Assembly (NCBI GenBank): GCA_037389465.1
Contig: JAZARR010000123.1
Span: 2,984,501 to 3,048,500, forward strand
Reading direction: 5' to 3'
Source of the DNA: Baylisascaris procyonis
Taxonomy: Eukaryota > Nematoda > Chromadorea > Rhabditida > Ascarididae
Length of the DNA: 64,000 bases
In this document: positions 54,501 through 63,338 of the stretch, one piece after another
Position numbering within the stretch: position 1 is the first letter of the stretch
Layout: each line of letters opens with the position of its first letter
The notes under the pieces: model-generated
Database searches by the model: none
What the model saw: the letters and a program-made list of their open reading frames with translations, nothing else
What the model was told of the DNA's origin: nothing
Made by a program: the position numbers and the translations under genes

Positions 54501-57500
54501 CAATAATTGTCGTATACTCAATAATTTTAATATGGACTCAATTTTCCCTTCGTAATAGGCATATCGACACATAAGCAAAATGTTTCCTCGTTTATTTTAT
54601 TGCCCATTCCATAATACAATAGCTATTCGTATGCATCGCTTTGATGGACAATTAACAAGCACATTTTGCATGACGTCATAAATTGTTGCTAGCATTTTTA
54701 TCGACAATGAGAAAGCGTTACCAAATTTAGTAACATAACGACGAAGAGAAATTAGATATTCAACGATGTTTTGCACTCTAAATCGCTCTCATTGGTATCA
54801 TAAAATTTGTGCGATTGTGTTACGTGTAATTCAACATAAACCTTTCGAGATTCTATTTGTTCTAATGTCACTTTTTTTTCAATTTTATTTTCCATTTCTA
54901 CCAACATTTTTCATTTTGTTTTTTTTTGCACCGCGAACTTTTTTTGAGAATTTAATCCTCTTTCCACTATCATTTTAGAAGAAATTTTCATTTCAGAAGA
55001 AAATCTAAATGGAAGAAAATTTCATTCCAATAATATTCAATTTTGTGGTCATTTTTGAAACGAAAACTCACCCGCACTCATAAATAAATGAATAGCTTTA
55101 AAAAAAAACCCCCACTAATTGAAGAGGACGTTTTCTGAGTAGCTTTTATTAAAGAATAAAAGGTTGTATTGCGCTTTTCGCGGCAAAGAAGTGCATCGTT
55201 TTTTTTTTCTTTCGAGTCTATAATGTCTTTCTTCTGATGCTTTTATAGAATTATTCGACGATATGTTTTCATTCATTGTTCACAATCGATCTCATACCAA
55301 AGAAAATCTGATGATTTAACGATAAACGATCCCCCCCTGAGGCGAAACTTTTTTGAAAGTTCATTGTCGTCGTTAATAGAAAATCGATTGGCATCAATGA
55401 GACAAGGCAACACATATGATAGGGGAATTTGAGAAAATCTTCCTTCTGAGCTTTCCTATCAGGAATTTCCATTAATTTGCACAATATTTCGATTGAAATC
55501 GTGCTGATGCAAAAGTGTTATGCTTTCAAAATCCAAGTTTCTGGCATTCCTATTGATAACACTTAGCAAATGATGTAGAAATGCAAGATACTAATTTCTA
55601 TGCCGTTTCAAAGTTACATACCAAGAATCTTTATGAACTAAAGCAATCAACGAGTGAAAATGAATTTCATAAGTTTGCCTATGACCGTTGAACATGGATG
55701 CGGCGGAAATGATGTCATCGCTTATTGCTTTAGCTAAGATCGTGCAAAAACCATTTTTGCTGTTCTTTCAATCACTTCAGCACAGTTTTGAGGAGCTTAG
55801 ACTTCTTCTGCGTGCTCGGTCAAGCATGCAGAGTATGATGACTCGTCAAGCATTCGACTTTTCTCACTTTGAATCTCTCATTCTAAAATGAAAACGTTCC
55901 TCAGTAGGCGCAAGTGTCAGGAAGATTCAGAAGGCGCTAATGTCACAATGATCAAGTATCCACAACCATATGTAAACAGAGTTAATAATTCAGATTGGTC
56001 TACGGCATTCATATATGGCGATTGGATTTGTGGTGTTGTTCGTTGCGGTGATGAACGCACCCAATTTTCTTACTTATAAAATCATCGAGATGAGGCTCAA
56101 CGAGACATGTGAAATCAAAGACGAGAGTGTTCGCTATGCACCCGCTTACATTCCTGGTGTTTCGGATATGGCCGTGCAAGCGTATTGCCTTGTAAGTTCA
56201 CCGTCACTTATCTGCAGTCTTACTCAGTGAAAGACACCAACGGGAGACATTTAGAAGCATAGCTGAACAAATGAGCAGTGATATGCCGCGTATGCCGTAT
56301 GTTAAGATCCCACAAGCTGTACTAGCAGGGAACCTGAATTTTTTCATCTGAGAAGTATAAAATTAAAATAGATGATTAAATGAGGATGGCGAAAGAAGTG
56401 TAGCGCTTGATCGCATCTCTCGATACTGTCACGGGTAGGGGAAATTAGTATGATTCTCCGGATCTATTGGCCCTAGCATGATGTGAGGGTACAAAAATTT
56501 AAGGTTAAAATTTGGAAGTTGAAGTCATTCGACATGCCTTCGCGGCATGCTGAGGTTTGCAGATCTTTTCTTTCTTGAAAGAAAGCAACTGGTCAGCTAC
56601 GGTTTCCTAAGAAGTAAAATTCCATGTTTTTTTCGAAATTTCTAAGTCGTTAAGAAATCTGGAGTTCTAACACTATGGCGTTATTCTTGCCTCCCAGCAC
56701 TTCTATGTTGAATGCTGCAGGAAAAATAGTGTTAAATATTACTAAATATAAAGGCACAGAATGCAGCAGAGATCACTTGTAGCATTCTTTCGATTAGATG
56801 TCTCATGACCGGAACAGCTTTATCGAAAATATTCACTGATTGATCATTTGCCCTCTTAAGTTTAAACGCTTATATCGACGAAACAACTGTAACGATGCGT
56901 GAAATGAAAACTACGGCAAGTTGTCAATTAGGCTTTCAAAAATCAATGCCGCTCTTTTTTAATTGTATAAAAATTACTGAACATAGCCTTTCTGGATGAA
57001 TTTCTGGAAATCCTCTGAACCTTGATTTGAGTTAGTTCATCGAAAATTGAGCAACGAAGCATACTGATAGTCCATACTATGAAACCTGTCCAAAATTATA
57101 TTCATAGACAAGTTTATTTCATAGTAATAGTCTGATTGTCATTAAAATTGCAAGCATTTGTTTTCCTGAGATTGTTCAGGTATTTCGTATGGCGTTCTGG
57201 ATCTCTGGAACTGTATTTAAAGTGGTTCCGTGCCTTCTTCTAACACTTTTCGTTTGGTTATTGATGAGGATTCTCAACGAGGTGAAACAAAATCGATTAC
57301 GATTGATGAAAAAGAGTCAACCATCGAATAATGGCACATCGTCAAAGATGCAAACTGATGACAATCACGGTTTTAAGTAGGTTTTTTCGAGGAACCTTTC
57401 CAATGGAATTGTAACAGTGCAAGAAAAATGTTGGTGTTGTTTTTAAGGATGTGTTTAATTTATTCATTGCAGTGACGTAAACATGGGATTTTTAATTAGG

Positions 57501-60500
57501 TTCCACTTGAAATGTAATGCCGAGATTTATGATGCGGCTATTCAATGCATCCGCCGTCATAGTCTCACCTACGCATTCCATCATACGGCCCAATCCAAGT
57601 ATTAAAAAGTCCATTTGTACTAGATGGTTGAATTGAAAGTGGGCGTATTTCCTTGTTTCTGGAATTGCTAATTATGGCGCATGACTGAAGAAAAAACTTC
57701 TCTCCCAGTATCGGAAAATTTTTCTTTCTTTTCCATATGCTAGAGAAGTAAAGCGAATTTGTTTATGAAATCCTATCAATGCATCCACTGGGCGTAGTCG
57801 ATTCGATTCATACCATATTAGAAAATGAGTTAAACGCTTTTTAATCCCTCAAAATCGCTGATTTTGGCTAATTAAAGAACTGTAACAATGCAAGAAAGTC
57901 GTTATTAAGTTTATTAAGTTTAGTCGTTATTAGTGATCGATGCTCCACAACGCTAAACAACCTCAGATGTTTTCGATGCATTTTGCGTTAATATTTAATG
58001 CTGAAAACAAGTTTTCAGTCTATCGCATGTGTCATATGTGCATGTGCTTGTGTGCGTCCACACGAAAGGTGAAAGGTGTTCGAGAGAGTTAGGGCAACGT
58101 TCTTACTAATCCATTGCTCTGACTGGTTATTCTGCATTTGCCTTCGCAATATCTCAAAGATTTGATATCAAAATTACATTGAAAGGATGCAAAGTTACAC
58201 ACTTTGTAATTTCTCTTCACGTCGAAGCATTGTATGATGCTACAGCTCTAGTTATGAGTGAATCAATGCGCAATGAAATATTTCGATTTCCTCGTACATC
58301 GTGAACGAAGATGCCAGTTATTTAAGAGAAGAAAATGCGCATTCCACTCATTGGTAGTAGAACTGCATATGAAACGGCGAATTGTGTTAGTCTAGTCTAG
58401 AAGCTACATGTCGGAGTTGGCTGTCATTGAAAATGACAGATGCAGCGGAACGAACACGTTCGCGAATGACATCGCTACCGAATGATGATGGTTGATGCGT
58501 GATTCAGATCGACAGGAACCCATCAATCCAGCAACATACCAATGGCCGAGCACCGTATCCTTCCTGTGTTGTAGATGTCACAAGACAGGAGAAAAAAGCA
58601 CGTCATCCGCTTTGGCCATGCAGAAGTTTTTTTTTACTGCCATACAGAAGTTTTTAGGCAGACATCTCATGTTCGTTGTGGTGAGCGTACCGATCGCACA
58701 ACACATATGCTTCTCGCGATCGTTTTCGTTTTCTTAGTGACAGAATTGCCTCAAGGAGTGATGGCGGTCCTCTCGGGAATGTTCTCTGAAGAGTTTCGCC
58801 GACATATATACAACAATCTTGGTGATATACTTGATCTACTATCGTTGTGTGGCGCATGTACCACATTCATTATATATTGCTCGATGAGTGGGCAATTCAG
58901 AAATGTAAGACTTCAATTCTTAGCAAATTTATATGCGACTGCTTTACTCCCGATATTTGGCACTCGATGAGGTGTTAAGTTTCATTTAATGAATGCTTAA
59001 TTTGAAGCATTCATGAAAGTCAACCAACCAGGTAGTTGTGATATGATACGTCTCTCTGCAATAGCTTACATATAATGCTGCAATCACCCTTCAATGCAGT
59101 TTTTTTTACCTCAAAGCGGCCGCTCGTAACTCCGCATTGCACGTGTTAAATTCTTTTCGCCGTTTTTTATTGTCTTTCCGAAGTTGAAATTGCTGAAGAT
59201 GCAAACATAAGCACGCAAATATATATGCATAAATGCAAATATATATGCAGATGCAATATCACTTAATGGACTATTCTCCAATTTATTTGCAACGATTCGC
59301 AGAAATGTGAGTCGGAAGCAAGAATGCAGATTGTCCGAGCTCATCTTGCACGCTTTTTCACTCATTTGTGAATATATTTGGTCGAATGAGCGTAATTATT
59401 TCCTAAGCGCTTCTAGCGGCACAAATCCGTCCCGCAAGAAAATCATTAATGATGCCAACTTAGCAATAAATGGCGTACATAGCGAATTCCATAAAACCTT
59501 CGACGTTGAAGAAAATTGCTTTTGTTGATTTGCACTTCTGTATAAGTACACGTCCATCTGTTCGAGTTGACGAAAGTACGGCGACCAAAAGGCCAACTTG
59601 GGAGAAGAGGGAAAGAATTCTGTTGTTTTCAAGTATTTTCGAGAAGAAAAATGCGTTGATTAGATCGATAAAAAGCAGATTTGATTCGCCTATGAATATT
59701 ATAGTATCAAAATAGTTTGTCGGCCTCGCCAATCTGTATTACGAAAAAATTTTGTAGATTTAGCACAAGAATGGAAAAATTTTCTTTCCTTTTTATACTC
59801 TTTGCTTACTAATTCTTACATATTTTCACAGATTCATTTCTTGAACCTTCTAGATTCAAGCAATGCCTTTTTTCAGGAATTTCGGCGAGTATTTTTGCCT
59901 TCATCAGTTTTATGCTTCCTAAGCAGATCAAATCGACGGTCATCTGAACCTTTAGTGAAGCCGTGCTATTTGCGACCGTCGGATGCGATCAACGGTAATG
60001 CGTCAATGGCAGAGAGGAGTATCACAATGACTCTAGTTGGCTCGGGTGCTTCTATTCGCAAAGTAACTAAAGGCAACAATCCGCCAGCGTCAGCATGGTA
60101 AGCTCGTTTGCTTATCGAATCGTTGAAATATTATATGCGAAGTATGCCTCGATATGTGAATGTGCTAATTAACTATTCAATTATTTTCGTAACATTGTAG
60201 AAGGTGAAACGAAAAGAACTAAAGAGAACAAACGGTATAGAAATGGTTGAAAGGATATCACAAAAAGAAATGGTATGATTGTGGAAAAGAGGTCAAAGGT
60301 GAAAGTCCTGGTAGGTATGCTGACGAGGCGGAATCTCCGCCTCTGCATATTGGACAGCAGCTAATGTCTAAAAACGGAAACAAACTCCTTAGAGAACGCG
60401 TTTTTTTTCTTTTTTTTTTGAAACGATCCCTTACTGAAATGCCAAACGAACAATAGTTTCAAATTTACTAAAATGCCCGCTGGGCATTTTAGTAACCGGT

Positions 60501-61884
60501 CGTTCCACGTCGTCGTTCGAAACGCAGAAGTGAACAGCCTTTTACCTTTCACATGGACCACCGTTTGCGTCGTAGCGCGTGTGTGCCTCTATAGGATTTT
60601 CCAGAACCTTCTAGAGAACGTGTGGAAGTCAGTGACTCTGATTCTTGATCAGGGAAAGTCTTGCATTTTGAAATTTACCCTTGCCAGCTCTTTAGCTGAT
60701 AGGTGTTAACTAGCCTAACATTGATAAACCAAAACTCTAATTTGGCGAGGTGAAATTCTCTAATTCAAATCTTTTAATCCAAAGTAACACCACTCAGCTC
60801 ATTCATTCGGTTATATGGAAGGTCGATCTTGTTAAATCATATCACCTTATCAGTTTATGCGTCAGAAATCTTTTTGTTAGCGGATGTAATTTGATATCCA
60901 TAATCCTTGGACCCGAAACATCTCCACTCATATGAAATCCTTGTCTCATGAACTCTTATCAGCTGGTCAGTTGATTAGCTAGAAAAGTTTTCTGTTCGCA
61001 ATCATTTCGGCCTGAACAACTACGCTCATGTAATAATTAAGCTTGGAAGGTCATTACGACGTTACCAAATGATAAGCTGAGGATTTTTTTTTTCTTTGAT
61101 TCGTTTCGATCGCCTTGATAGTCGATCATTTTATGGTACTTACGAATGTGAAAAACCACGTCACCTCAGCGCCTCTCATATATTCGTCCGCCAGTTAATG
61201 ATAAGGGCACGCCACTGGTCGCAGTCAATATATATCCGTTCGTCCGATAATTCCAAATCGAGAACCGTGGAATCTAGGATTAGGTGATCCGCCAACTTCG
61301 AAAAATTTTATCTACATTTAAAGACGCCAAAGAATCTGTGTGTTCATTTGACGAAAATGCAGTATTCAATTCGCTTTGGTCGGATCGCCAAAACAATTCT
61401 TTTGTGGAAAACTTTTTCGAGTGGTAAGATCAATTAAAATAACTCATCATTGCGTTCCATAATTCATTGGTGACAAATGAACTGATTGATCAGACGAGCT
61501 AAAGTGCGAGAGGAAGATCGGTTGTTTTTGATTTGGCATGTTTTTCTGCTCGTTTTTTTCATTATATCCCTTCCCTTCAGCATTGTAGATTATCGCTAAT
61601 TTTTTTTCAGTATGGATTCGCTGCAGCGCATGAGCTCGTCGGATTCGGTTGATGCGTCTCCCACTCCCAAGTCACCTCCTTCAACAGCCGCCTTCAACTT
61701 CCAATCGGCGTCTATGGCGCGTACTTCCTCGGCTTCACACGAAACCCTTGACGACAAATCGGATCGACTTGATGAGAAGGCCGAATTACTCAGCGAAAGC
61801 TGTCCAACGAAGCGTGCATGTGCTGCTATACTCGATAATAAGAAGAAGGGACGGATCCTCGAGGCGAGGTATCACGTCGTCTAA
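45342..61884 (+). CDS. DMSR-type (myosuppressin/FMRFamide-like) neuropeptide GPCR, 8 exons
   Basis: A rhodopsin-class seven-transmembrane receptor for RFamide-type neuropeptides, expected at the plasma membrane of neurons or muscle and signalling through heterotrimeric G proteins. Joined exons 45342-45517, 49664-49878, 51415-51476, 55994-56191, 57180-57376, 58658-58904, 59877-60097 and 61611-61884 give 529 residues with all phases matching. TM1 is at about 34-58, TM2 67-90, TM3 108-133, TM4 158-178, TM5 220-245, TM6 299-321 and TM7 336-356. The family marks are L-T-R then M-R-T-P-V-N at the TM1-TM2 loop, I-R-Y (136-138) in place of D-R-Y, T-E-L-P-Q-G (311-316) in TM6, and I-Y-C-S-M-S-G-Q-F-R after TM7. 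Cys99 and Cys190 are the likely extracellular disulfide; Asn187 is a glycosylation sequon. The tail from about 366 is 164 residues long, Ser/Pro-rich. In C. elegans the expanded dmsr family includes DMSR-1, a FLP-13 receptor. I cannot tell which paralogue this is. The exon model is inferred, without transcript data. Confidence 0.93.
45518..49663 (+). other. Receptor intron 1
   Basis: A 4.1-kb intron. Nothing inside it can be supported as a gene; the open frames are short and AT-driven. A 119-codon frame at 47142-47501 reads across T-rich DNA and shows no family resemblance. It could contain regulatory elements, as first introns of neuronal genes often do, but none is recognisable by eye. Confidence 0.7.
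49664..49878 (+). CDS. Receptor exon 2: TM2, first extracellular loop, start of TM3
   Basis: Entered through an AATTTCAG acceptor; its first base completes Arg59. It encodes K-Q-M-R-T-P-V-N, the conserved intracellular loop 1, then TM2, which carries Asp77 (A-C-C-D-T) at the place of the conserved sodium-site Asp. The first extracellular loop holds Cys99, followed by the start of TM3. The donor is GTTAGT in phase 1. The reading continues past the donor for one codon and then meets a stop, which supports the splice. Confidence 0.93.
49879..51414 (+). other. Receptor intron 2
   Basis: A 1.5-kb intron ending in TTTCTTTTCAG. Open frames inside (50440-50664, 50838-51056) show no recognisable content and no receptor homology. 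Confidence 0.75.
51415..51476 (+). CDS. Receptor exon 3: end of TM3 and I-R-Y motif
   Basis: A 62-base micro-exon too short to appear as a stand-alone ORF. It encodes V-M-L-A-L-I-R-Y-M-T-L-R-S-R-G followed by N-M-N-G-I-Q. This is the cytoplasmic end of TM3 with I-R-Y at the D-R-Y position, then intracellular loop 2. The acceptor TTTTCAG and donor GTGAAC keep the frame, and the exon ends in phase 0. Confidence 0.92.
51477..55993 (+). other. Receptor intron 3
   Basis: The largest intron (4.5 kb). It is mostly AT-rich with nothing recognisable, but it contains a G+C-richer block at about 53800-54140 that is open on both strands (described separately). It also holds three copies of a GGACTCTGCAGTTCAT-like 16-mer at 52624, 52659 and 53150. 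The interval 54840-54980 is T-rich, giving a spurious hydrophobic frame. Confidence 0.75.
53801..54142 (+). other. Coding-like island inside intron 3
   Basis: A block with G+C content and codon-like texture unlike the surrounding intron. The + strand is open for 113 codons, the opposite strand for 76 codons in one frame (53794-54024) and 62 in another (53780-53968). The + reading is basic and polar, with K-G-D-G-P-G-K-Q-R-E in the middle. I recognise no family. Possibilities are a nested gene or pseudogene, a repeat fragment, or inserted foreign DNA. No splice or poly(A) evidence favours a nested gene. Confidence 0.25.
55994..56191 (+). CDS. Receptor exon 4: TM4 and second extracellular loop
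   Basis: The acceptor AATTCAG at 55993 is in phase 0, exactly matching the end of exon 3. It encodes residues 152-217: I-G-L-R-H-S-Y, TM4 (G-F-V-V-L-F-V-A-V-M) and N-A-P-N-F-L-T-Y. The second extracellular loop carries Asn187-Glu-Thr (a glycosylation sequon) and Cys190, the expected partner of Cys99. The donor is GTAAGT, a perfect consensus, in phase 0. Confidence 0.95.
56192..57179 (+). other. Receptor intron 4
   Basis: A 988-base intron. Apart from short inverted repeats near 56533-56549 (CATGCC/GGCATG) and 56566-56584, nothing is seen in it. Confidence 0.8.
57180..57376 (+). CDS. Receptor exon 5: TM5 and third intracellular loop
   Basis: Entered through GTTCAG in phase 0. It encodes V-F-R-M-A-F-W, TM5 (V-V-P-C-L-L-L-T-L-F-V-W-L-L), then the basic loop R-I-L-N-E-V-K-Q-N-R-L-R-L-M-K-K, the stretch expected to contact the G protein. 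The chosen donor is GTAGGT at 57377, two bases into a codon. Reading through would meet TAG immediately, so this donor is well constrained. Confidence 0.92.
57377..58657 (+). other. Receptor intron 5
   Basis: A 1.3-kb intron. The last 200 bases are G+C-richer, with an open frame running into exon 6. I judged this an upstream shadow because the acceptor TTTTTAG at 58656-58657 restores the exact phase of exon 5. An 8-bp hairpin (CTGTCATT/AATGACAG, loop GAA) lies at 58421-58439. Confidence 0.75.
58658..58904 (+). CDS. Receptor exon 6: TM6, third extracellular loop, TM7
   Basis: Its first base completes Lys283. It encodes C-G-E-R-T-D-R-T-T-H-M-L-L, then TM6 with F-L-V-T-E-L-P-Q-G, a mark of FMRFamide/myosuppressin-type receptors in place of C-W-x-P. 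The third extracellular loop (F-S-E-E-F-R-R-H-I-Y-N-N-L-G-D) and TM7 follow, ending I-I-Y-C-S-M-S-G-Q-F-R. The usual N-P-x-x-Y site reads T-F-I-I-Y (352-356). The donor is GTAAGA at 58905, phase 0. Confidence 0.94.
58989..59014. repeat. 10-bp inverted repeat in intron 6
   Basis: ATGAATGCTT at 58989-58998 pairs exactly with AAGCATTCAT at 59005-59014 across a six-base loop. Confidence 0.6.
59215..59254. repeat. Two tandem copies of a 20-base unit
   Basis: GCAAATATATATGCA occurs at 59215-59229 and again at 59235-59249 with a period of 20 bases. Each unit is itself palindromic at its core (GCA...ATATAT...TGC). Confidence 0.7.
59877..60097 (+). CDS. Receptor exon 7: proximal cytoplasmic tail
   Basis: Entered through TTTTTTCAG in phase 0, so that G-Q-F-R-N joins E-F-R-R-V-F-L-P, a typical helix-8 continuation. 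The rest is a basic, Ser-rich tail: R-S-N-R-R-S-S-E-P-L, an S-M-A-E-R-S-I-T-M-T stretch and a K-V-T-K motif. It contains several candidate kinase sites for desensitisation. The donor is GTAAGC, leaving two bases of codon 439. Confidence 0.88.
60325..60343. repeat. 8-bp GC-rich hairpin in intron 7
   Basis: GAGGCGGA at 60325-60332 is the reverse complement of TCCGCCTC at 60336-60343, with a three-base loop. It is GC-rich, unlike the surrounding intron. Confidence 0.65.
60465..60495. repeat. 14-bp perfect hairpin in intron 7
   Basis: TTACTAAAATGCCC at 60465-60478 pairs with GGGCATTTTAGTAA at 60482-60495 around a three-base loop. A 12-of-13 match to the same arm, TTACTGAAATGCC, lies 34 bases upstream at 60431-60443 in direct orientation. 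The repeated arm suggests terminal repeats of a small element or a duplicated foldback. Confidence 0.75.
61611..61884 (+). CDS. Receptor exon 8: distal cytoplasmic tail and stop
   Basis: The first base completes Cys439 (TG from exon 7 plus T). It encodes residues 440-529: M-D-S-L-Q-R-M-S-S-S-D-S-V-D, a P-T-P-K-S-P-P stretch and an acidic part (L-D-D-K-S-D-R-L-D-E-K-A-E). It ends in a Lys-rich segment and L-E-A-R-Y-H-V-V followed by TAA. The tail is Ser/Pro-rich and looks disordered. A 149-codon frame in another register (61649-62098) overlaps it and is a shadow. A GAG/GTATCA site near the end could be an alternative donor, so the last four residues are the least certain. Confidence 0.85.
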
Positions 61885-62719
61885 ACAGTACAATCGTTTT
61901 TCCTCAGCTCAAGCGCCAAATTTGTCCCAACGGGTTTCATTGCTTAATGTTTCTGTTGTATCCTATTTTATTATTCGTCTTTTTATAGCCTCTTTCCATC
62001 ATTTATGCTGTCTTCGTTATCTTAAATATTCTTCTCTTTGGTTCGCTCATCCACTCTTTTATTGCAAAGAATGTGCGGTGCTCATCAGCCTTATATAGTT
62101 ACTGCCGTTTTGTGCAGAAATACACGCAATGCACTTCATTTGAGACGTGCATTCATTGTACACCTTTCATGTAATTTTAAACTTCTCGTTGGATCGGTAT
62201 TAAGTTGGTTGAAACATTTATTGAGGTGGTGCTCATCGAAAACAATTATGCTAATATTTCCACTTTTGAAAGAAAAAAGGGGCTAAATTAGCAAAAAAAA
62301 TTTTTAGCTATTATTTCTCGGCACCAATTTTCTTGCACTTAGTTTATGATAGATTTATTTTATTATCCAAAATTAAGAAAACTTAACTTAGACATCAGTT
62401 AGTCGCGGTTCGAAAACAAGTGAACTTGTTGTTTTAATTATATTTATCTATTCGATAGTGAAGAAGCTATGAAAATCTTAAAACTCGACGAGATTTCTGT
62501 TAGAGAGATTTTGTTGGCGAAGTCATTTCTCATTAATTTAAAAGCGTATTATCGTTATTTGCCTATTATTCATATAACGATGAAATGTGGAACTTCTCAT
62601 TCGCTGATTTTGCCTTTGCCATCTTTGCTAAATTTTTATAAAATTCTTACGAATAAAAATCTTCTTTTTGATCGAACATATAAACGATTTGTTTGCTCAT
62701 TGTTGTGTAAATTCAATGA

Positions 62720-62725
62720 ATAAAA
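62720..62725 (+). terminator. Candidate poly(A) signal
   Basis: First exact AATAAA that I found downstream of the receptor stop codon, 836 bases on. A second copy occurs at 62894-62899. Shorter variant signals upstream cannot be excluded. Confidence 0.4.
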
Positions 62726-63304
62726 TTTGCATAAATTTTCATATGATTATTGCACTTCCGAATCATTTCTTGTATTTACTAAAATCAATTCATCGAAAAC
62801 AAATCGCCCAGAGGTGATATAAAGGACGTTGCTAAAGGATTTGAGCTTATTTCAAATTTTTACTCAGAATTTAGCATCGTTTACAATTTGCTAAATAAAA
62901 CAAGGAAAGTACTGGTGTGCACAGTTATATACTACATAGTGAAGCATAAATTACATCGTATAATACTGCATCTAATTTTTGCACTACATGGCGTCCAGTA
63001 TGCTTAGCTCATTGTTCTGACCTGCTTTAGTAACTGTTATCATGCGATTCCCCTGTGTTTTACGCTTCCCACTGTAGGACATGAATACTTGGGGCAATGG
63101 GGCAACTGAGTGGATTTCGCCGTCTTACGCGGAATGCGCAGCTTTTTCAAGTAGTTGAATAAAGGGAGTGAGGAAGATTTGAGCCGAAGATACCTCGCTC
63201 ATCTTCTCGTCTCTTCATTGATTATCTTAAAAAATTTGTTTTTTTCTCGAAAAATTGAGATAAATGTTGCAAAAGAATGTAGCAGAAAGTCTCACATGAT
63301 AAGG

Positions 63305-63338
63305 CTCATTATTATAGTCAAAGTCTCATTATTATAGT
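63305..63338. repeat. Direct repeat, 14-base core with 20-base period
   Basis: CTCATTATTATAGT occurs at 63305-63318 and 63325-63338. Both copies are exact over 14 bases, so this is probably a recent short tandem duplication. Confidence 0.7.

Larger units (their letters stand above)
58905..59876 (+). other. Receptor intron 6
   Basis: A 972-base intron. It contains a 10-bp hairpin just after the donor (58989-58998 with 59005-59014) and two tandem copies of a 20-base unit at about 59215-59254. The region 59300-59730 is open on both strands in several overlapping frames of 70-90 codons but has no recognisable content. Confidence 0.75.
60098..61610 (+). other. Receptor intron 7
   Basis: A 1.5-kb intron ending in TTTTTTTTCAG. 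Around 60250-60620 it is richer in G+C and holds two clean hairpins and a partial copy of one stem (listed separately), suggesting a small inserted element. The remainder shows nothing. Confidence 0.75.

Noticed and set aside
54766..54978. Hydrophobic + strand ORF in intron 3
   Set aside because: Its Phe/Leu content comes from T-rich DNA; no family resemblance or splice support.
58492..58657. Open frame extending upstream of receptor exon 6
   Set aside because: The acceptor at 58656-58657 restores exactly the phase left by exon 5; longer versions would insert unconserved residues and lack a matching acceptor.
61649..62098. A 149-codon + strand ORF overlapping the last receptor exon
   Set aside because: It is the alternate register of exon 8 and then runs into T-rich 3' UTR; the receptor frame joins exon 7 with matching phase and the other does not.
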